In this document: positions 6,371-10,164 of the stretch, piece after piece
Numbering within the stretch: position 1 is the first letter of the stretch
Layout: the number at the start of each line of letters is the position of its first letter
Source of the DNA: JBFHDX01 sp041584475
GTDB lineage: Bacteria; Pseudomonadota; Alphaproteobacteria; UBA8366; JADFVY01
DNA length: 10,164 nt
Direction of reading: 5' to 3'
NCBI GenBank assembly: GCA_041584475.1
Contig: JBFHDX010000127.1
Coordinates: forward strand, 1-10,164
Made by a program: the position numbers and the translations under genes
The notes under the pieces: generated by a model
Told to the model about the DNA's origin: nothing
What the model saw: only the letters and a program-made list of their open reading frames with translations
Databases searched by the model: none

Positions 6371-7980
6371 GATGATCGGGGCGCCGCCGATGCGCGCTCG
6401 CCGGCGCCCTGGTGCGCGTTCGCCATCATCAGGCCGAGCGTGCGCTCATCGGCGGACTGCCCGTCGACCTCGCCGACGATGCGGCCCTCGAACATCACGA
6501 GGATCCGGTCGCTGAGCGACATGATCTCGTCGAGCTCCACCGACACCAGCAGGATCGCGCAGCCGGCCTCTCGGTATTCGCGCAACTCCTCGTGGATGAA
6601 CTCGATGGCGCCAATGTCGACGCCGCGCGTCGGCTGGCCGACGAGAAGGATCTTGGGACGGCGTTCGAGCTCGCGCGCGAGGATGAGCTTCTGCTGGTTT
6701 CCGCCCGAGAGGTTCGCCGAGCGCAGGTCGGGGTCGCGCGGACGGACGTCGAAATCCTCCATCATCTTTCGACAATGCCCGGTGATGCGGCCGACGTTGT
6801 AGAGAAACCTGTCGCGAAAGGCCGGATCCTTCTGGTAGCCCAGGATCGCCGATTCGGAGGCGGCGAAGGCGGTGATCAGGCCCATGCGGATGCGATCCTC
6901 GGGCACGTGGGCGACGCCGAGCTCGCGCATGATTCGGGGATCGGCGGGGTGGTCGGGCGAAAAAGTGCGGCCCAGGATGTCGATACGGCCGCGCTCGATC
7001 GGGATGATGCCGGCCAGCGTCTGCAGGAGTTCGCTCTGACCGTTTCCCGAGACGCCGGCGATGTCGACGATCTCGCCACCGCGGACGTCGAAGCTGACAT
7101 CGTCGACGCGGGTGACCCCCTGGACGTCGCGGACGGACAGGCCGCGTACAGCGAGGGCAGCCGCGCCGGGCTCGCCACCGGCGCGACGTCGGCCGCTGCG
7201 CACCTTGCGGCCGACCATGAGCTCGGCCAGCTCCTCCTGGCTCGTGTCCGACGTGCGGCGCACGGCGACGATCTCCCCGCCGCGCATCACCGACACCGAA
7301 TCGGTGACGGCCATGATCTCGCGCAGCTTGTGCGTGATCAGGACGATCGTCGTGCCGCGTTCGCGCAGCGCCCGCAGGATGCGGAACAGCTGGTTCGTCT
7401 CCTGCGGCGTCAACACGCCGGTCGGCTCGTCGAGCACGAGGATCGCGGCGCCCCGGTACAGCGCCTTGAGGATTTCGACGCGCTGCAGCTGGCCGACCGG
7501 CAGGTCGCCGACGACCGAGTCTGGATCGACCTTGAGGTCGTACTCGTCCTCGAGGCGGGCGAGGTCGGCGCGCGCTTTGTCGAGCGACGATTCGATCAGG
7601 GCGCCGTCCTCGGCGCCGAGAACGATGTTCTCGAGCACCGTGAACGTGTCGATCAGCATGAAATGCTGGTGGACCATGCCGACGCCGTTGTCGATGGCGT
7701 CGCGCGACGAGCGGATGCGCACCGGCCGGCCGTTGATGGCGATGTCCCCCGAATCCGCCTCGTAGAAGCCGTAGAGGATGCTCATCAGGGTCGACTTGCC
7801 GGCGCCGTTCTCGCCGACGATGCCGTGGATCTCACCCTTGGCGATGGCGAGGCTGACGTCGCGATTGGCGCGTACCTCACCGAACGCCTTGTTGATCTTC
7901 GTGAATTCGACGGCCGGCGGTGGCGGGGCCGAGCTGTCGCCTGCCCCGCCGTCCCGCCGCGTATTCGGCACGCCCGCCAC
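6367..7980 (-). CDS. Nucleoside ABC transporter ATP-binding protein (NupO-like, two fused ATPase domains)
   Basis: Cytoplasmic motor of the importer, 537 residues, with two nucleotide-binding domains as in RbsA and YufO/NupO. Domain 1 (about 24-260) has an intact Walker A GENGAGKST (56-64), an altered signature LPVGQLQ (160-166), Walker B ILVLDEPT (180-187) and H-loop H217. Domain 2 (about 275-520) has a Walker A lacking lysine, GVSGNGQSE (309-317), a canonical signature NLSGGNQQK (423-431), and Walker B LLVGQPTRGVD (445-455) with glutamine for the catalytic glutamate. Its H-loop histidine is lost (VSVELDEIM, 479-487). Composite site 1 should therefore hydrolyse ATP and site 2 should be degenerate, which is usual in this family. 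The start is a GTG at 7980 with a weak GGACGG upstream. A second GTG at 7971 is possible. Residues 1-22 are a low-complexity tail. Confidence 0.95.
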   Translation of the reverse strand: MAGVPNTRRDGGAGDSSAPPPPAVEFTKINKAFGEVRANRDVSLAIAKGEIHGIVGENGAGKSTLMSILYGFYEADSGDIAINGRPVRIRSSRDAIDNGVGMVHQHFMLIDTFTVLENIVLGAEDGALIESSLDKARADLARLEDEYDLKVDPDSVVGDLPVGQLQRVEILKALYRGAAILVLDEPTGVLTPQETNQLFRILRALRERGTTIVLITHKLREIMAVTDSVSVMRGGEIVAVRRTSDTSQEELAELMVGRKVRSGRRRAGGEPGAAALAVRGLSVRDVQGVTRVDDVSFDVRGGEIVDIAGVSGNGQSELLQTLAGIIPIERGRIDILGRTFSPDHPADPRIMRELGVAHVPEDRIRMGLITAFAASESAILGYQKDPAFRDRFLYNVGRITGHCRKMMEDFDVRPRDPDLRSANLSGGNQQKLILARELERRPKILLVGQPTRGVDIGAIEFIHEELREYREAGCAILLVSVELDEIMSLSDRILVMFEGRIVGEVDGQSADERTLGLMMANAHQGAGERASAAPRSS

Positions 7981-8013
7981 GCGATCCGTCCGCCGCGTCC
8001 GCGACGCAATCGC
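7981..8013 (-). other. Short spacer between binding-protein and ATPase genes
   Basis: These 33 bases are the second largest gap in the operon. I see no hairpin with a U-run, so no terminator. A weak GGACGG precedes the GTG start of the ATPase gene. The two genes are in the same reading frame and no further stop codon lies between the TGA at 8016-8014 and the GTG at 7980. Confidence 0.6.
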
Positions 8014-9012
8014 TCAGTAAGCGCAGCTGTTGTCGGCCATGTAGTCGTGGACCTTGATCTTGCCGGCGATGATGTCGCCGCGGGCGGCCTCGACGCGGTC
8101 CTTCATCTGGGCGGTTATCAGCGCGGCATTGTGCTCGTCCAGGGCCCATCCGACGCCGTCCTCGGCAAGGCCGAGGACCTTGACGCCGCCTTTCCACGTG
8201 CCGTCCATCGCCTCCTTGAAGGTCGTGTAGGCGGCGACGTCGACGCGCTTCAGCATCGAGGTCAGCATCGTGCCCGGATGCAGGTAGTTCTGATTTGAAT
8301 CGACGCCGATCGCCAGCTTGCCGGCATCCTTGGCCGCCTGGTAGACGCCGACGCCGGTGCCGCCGGCCGCGGCATAGACGACGTCGACGCCGCGGTCGAA
8401 CTGTCCGCGCGCCAGCTCCGCGCCGCGGCCCGGATCGTTCCATGCGGACGGCGTCGTGCCGGTCATGTTCTGGATGACCTCGGTGCGCGGATTGACGTGC
8501 TTGACACCCTGCTCGTAGCCGCAGGCGAAGCGACGGATCAGCGGGATGTCCATGCCGCCGACGAAGCCGACCTTGTTGGTCTTGGACGCCATCGCGGCGA
8601 GCATGCCGACGAGGAACGAGCCCTCGTGCTCGTTGAACAGGATCGCCTGCACGTTGGGCAGCTCGACGTAACCGTCGATGATGGCGAAACGCGTGTTCGG
8701 AAATTCCTTGGCCACCTTCTCGATTGCCGGCACCTGGGCGAAACCGACGCCGAGCACCGGATCGGCACCGCGCTGCGCCATCCGGCGGATCGCCTGCTCG
8801 CGCTGCGTCTCGTTCGTGACCTCGAATTCACGGTAGGCGATGCCGGTTTCCTTCTTGAATCGCACGACGCCGTCGTTGACGCCCTGGTTGAACGACTTGT
8901 CGAACTTGCCGCCCATGTCGAACACGACGGCCGGCTTGATCTCCTCGGCGCCGACGGCGGTCGCCGCGACGAGCGCGGCGCCCGCGAAGATGGTGTGTAC
9001 GGATCGAAACAT
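8014..9012 (-). CDS. BMP-family (PnrA-like) periplasmic nucleoside-binding protein
   Basis: Periplasmic receptor that captures nucleosides and delivers them to the permeases. The 332-residue precursor has a signal peptide, MFRSVHTIFAGAALVAATAVGA, with likely cleavage after AVGA (about residue 22). There is no lipobox cysteine, so it is soluble rather than a lipoprotein. Family landmarks are VFDMGGKFDKSFN (30-42), FAIIDG (109-114), GFVGGMDIPLIRRFACGYE (149-167), WNDPGRG (191-197), AAAGGTG (214-220), IGVDSNQNYLHPG (235-247) and MLKRVD (253-258). D32, D113, D238 and K255 are candidates for the ligand-contacting residues described for Treponema PnrA, by pattern and not by alignment. I chose the ATG at 9012 because AGGAGG lies four bases upstream and a signal peptide follows at once. 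An earlier in-frame ATG at 9057 would add 15 polar residues. The only two cysteines are C164 and C330. Confidence 0.95.
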   Translation of the reverse strand: MFRSVHTIFAGAALVAATAVGAEEIKPAVVFDMGGKFDKSFNQGVNDGVVRFKKETGIAYREFEVTNETQREQAIRRMAQRGADPVLGVGFAQVPAIEKVAKEFPNTRFAIIDGYVELPNVQAILFNEHEGSFLVGMLAAMASKTNKVGFVGGMDIPLIRRFACGYEQGVKHVNPRTEVIQNMTGTTPSAWNDPGRGAELARGQFDRGVDVVYAAAGGTGVGVYQAAKDAGKLAIGVDSNQNYLHPGTMLTSMLKRVDVAAYTTFKEAMDGTWKGGVKVLGLAEDGVGWALDEHNAALITAQMKDRVEAARGDIIAGKIKVHDYMADNSCAY

Positions 9013-9060
9013 GATGCCTCCTATATTCCCTGTCTTGATTGTCCCCGAATTCCGCATTCC
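9013..9060 (-). other. Spacer between the ALDH16-like gene and the binding-protein gene
   Basis: This 48-base stretch is the longest non-coding segment and is noticeably more AT-rich than its surroundings. It carries the binding-protein ribosome binding site. I see no convincing stem-loop with a U-run and no clear -35/-10 pair, so the dehydrogenase gene is probably cotranscribed with the transporter genes. A weak promoter here cannot be excluded by eye. Confidence 0.5.
9017..9022 (-). promoter_or_regulatory. Strong ribosome binding site of the binding-protein gene
   Basis: A perfect AGGAGG on the minus strand, four bases before the ATG at 9012. It is the best Shine-Dalgarno in the window, as expected for a binding protein made in excess over its membrane partners, and it decides the start against the ATG at 9057. 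Confidence 0.8.
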
Positions 9061-10164
9061 CTAAGCACCATAGGGTATCCAGACGTTCTTGACATGCGTT
9101 GCGTGGCGCAGGAACTCGCTGCCCTCGCCCTGGCGGCCGTCGAACCAGTCGCGGTCGCGCCCGTGATTGACCCAGACCCGCTTCAGATTGCCCGCGGACG
9201 CGCGCTCGATCACCGCGCACGACGCCTCGTCACCGAAATACCAGATGGCATCGACCTCGTCATGCTCGGCCAGCACGCGGCTGAGAGCCTCGCGCTCGCC
9301 GGTGACGATATTGACGACGCCGCCCGGGACGTCGGACGTGTCGAATACCTGGTAGAGGTCGGTCGCCGCGAGCGGGTGAGCGGACGACGGGACGGCCACG
9401 ACGCGGTTGCCCATGGCGACGGCCGGCGCGACCAGCGAAATGAATCCGAGCAGCGGAAGGTGGTCGGGACAGGTAATGCCGACGATGCCGACCGGCTCGT
9501 TCATGGCCATCGCCACGCCGCGCAGCGGCACGCCGTGCACGGCGCCGTCGAACTTGTCCGCCCAGGCGGCATGAGAGAAAAGCCGTTCGATGGCGGCGTC
9601 GACCTCGCGCGCGCCGTCGCCGCCGGTCATCCCGGCGATGCGGTCGCCGAACTCGGCCGCGCGCGCCGCCAGGTTCTCGGCGACGTAATAGAGGATCTGC
9701 GCCCGCGCGTGGCCGTGGCCACGGCCCCAGGCCTCGGCAGCGCGTGCGGCCTCCACCGCATTGCGGATATCCTTGCGGTTGCCCTCGCCGGCGTGGCCGA
9801 TCAGCCTTCCGCGGGGCCCGAGGACGGCGAAGCTGTTGCCGCCGTCGGGCCGCACCTGCCGCCCGCCGATATACATCTTCGCCGTCCGGTCGATGGCCGG
9901 CGCCGCGGTCCTGGCCCGCGCCCCCCGTTTCGGCCTTTTGGTCACGGGATAGGGCGGGAGATCTGCGGCATAGTGGGGTTTCACGTACTCGAACAGGCCC
10001 TCGCGGCCGCCCTCCCGGCCGAAGCCAGATTCGCGGCAGCCGCCGAAACCGGAGGCGGCATCGAACTGGTTCGTGCCGTTGACCCAAACGACGCCGCAGC
10101 GCAGACCGGCGGCGACGTCGAGGGCGAGGTTGATGTCCTCGGACCAGACGCTGGCGGCGAGCCC
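9061..10164 (-). CDS. ALDH16-like two-domain aldehyde dehydrogenase, C-terminal part
   Basis: Partial gene whose start lies beyond the right edge; 367 residues are visible. Residues 1-61 are the C-terminal end of an ordinary NAD(P)-dependent aldehyde dehydrogenase domain: VVWVNGTNQFDAASGFGGC (25-43), then RESGFGREGG (44-53) and FEYVKPHY. After a basic, proline-rich linker (about 66-95) a second ALDH-like domain begins (MYIGGRQV) and ends at IPYGA. This domain keeps the Rossmann-type EPVGIVGI and PGGVVNIVTG segments. It lacks the catalytic asparagine context (CPDHLP for PWNFP) and the cofactor lysine (VVAVPSS for VxKPSE), and has no recognisable catalytic cysteine region. A catalytic domain followed by a pseudo-domain is the architecture of the ALDH16 family. 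In this operon it could oxidise acetaldehyde from deoxyribose-5-phosphate cleavage, which is inference. The catalytic cysteine of domain 1 is outside the window. A GTG at 9984 is internal, not the start. Confidence 0.88.
   Translation of the reverse strand, partial: GLAASVWSEDINLALDVAAGLRCGVVWVNGTNQFDAASGFGGCRESGFGREGGREGLFEYVKPHYAADLPPYPVTKRPKRGARARTAAPAIDRTAKMYIGGRQVRPDGGNSFAVLGPRGRLIGHAGEGNRKDIRNAVEAARAAEAWGRGHGHARAQILYYVAENLAARAAEFGDRIAGMTGGDGAREVDAAIERLFSHAAWADKFDGAVHGVPLRGVAMAMNEPVGIVGITCPDHLPLLGFISLVAPAVAMGNRVVAVPSSAHPLAATDLYQVFDTSDVPGGVVNIVTGEREALSRVLAEHDEVDAIWYFGDEASCAVIERASAGNLKRVWVNHGRDRDWFDGRQGEGSEFLRHATHVKNVWIPYGA

Noticed and set aside
6412..8298. Plus-strand open frame of about 628 codons, longer than the ATPase gene it faces
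   Set aside because: In register with both the ATPase and binding-protein genes, which share a frame, and this explains its length. No domain or ribosome site supports it, whereas the minus-strand products have clear Walker and BMP motifs.
9013..9057. In-frame ATG at 9057 as start of the binding protein
   Set aside because: It would place 15 polar residues before the signal peptide. The perfect AGGAGG sits just before the ATG at 9012.
9013..9060. Possible promoter, riboswitch or terminator in the AT-richer spacer
   Set aside because: The 48-base spacer is too short for a riboswitch, has no stem-loop with a U-run, and has no convincing paired -35 and -10 elements.
9061..9984. A separate 307-residue gene starting at the GTG at 9984
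   Set aside because: The frame stays open upstream to the window edge and encodes conserved ALDH C-terminal motifs (WVNGTNQFDA, FGGCRESGFGREGG), so this GTG is internal to a longer two-domain gene.

Overview
The window is a single, tightly packed operon read entirely on the minus strand (right to left). It imports nucleosides and breaks them down. Base composition is very GC-rich and codon choice strongly favours G or C at third positions. Gene order and protein flavour (a BMP/NupOPQ-type nucleoside ABC transporter followed by cdd, purine nucleoside phosphorylase, deoA and deoB, with a two-domain ALDH16-type dehydrogenase upstream) suggest a high-GC alphaproteobacterium. Genus cannot be told from the sequence alone. 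There are no RNA genes, mobile elements, repeats or CRISPR arrays, and no gene-free stretch longer than about 50 bases.

Layout in the direction of transcription: (i) 10164-9061, C-terminal part of an ALDH16-like aldehyde dehydrogenase; (ii) 9012-8014, periplasmic nucleoside-binding protein of the BMP/PnrA family; (iii) 7980-6367, fused double ATPase; (iv) 6370-5228 and 5221-4247, two membrane permeases; (v) 4245-3853, cytidine deaminase; (vi) 3856-3038, trimeric-type purine nucleoside phosphorylase; (vii) 3041-1689, thymidine phosphorylase; (viii) 1692-469, phosphopentomutase; (ix) 469-1, N-terminal half of a phytanoyl-CoA dioxygenase (PhyH) family protein running off the left edge. Five of the eight junctions overlap by 4 or 1 bases, which points to strong translational coupling. 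No internal promoter or terminator is evident, so the operon promoter should lie to the right of the window.

How the genes work together: the binding protein captures nucleosides in the periplasm and the ABC complex imports them. Cdd deaminates (deoxy)cytidine to (deoxy)uridine. DeoA phosphorolyses thymidine and deoxyuridine, and the purine phosphorylase splits inosine and guanosine types. DeoB converts the (deoxy)ribose-1-phosphates to 5-phosphates. In the usual pathway DeoC then cleaves deoxyribose-5-phosphate to glyceraldehyde-3-phosphate and acetaldehyde, and an aldehyde dehydrogenase could oxidise the acetaldehyde. DeoC is not in the window. No uridine phosphorylase is visible, so the set looks tuned to deoxyribonucleosides.

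The core is a recognisable nucleoside-salvage operon rather than a new system. The two genes at its edges are the interesting part. Both resemble poorly understood families that also have human members (ALDH16A1 and PHYHD1), and both are built into a nucleoside-catabolic operon. The position of the PhyH gene, coupled to deoB by a one-base stop/start overlap, is the best lead for an undescribed reaction.
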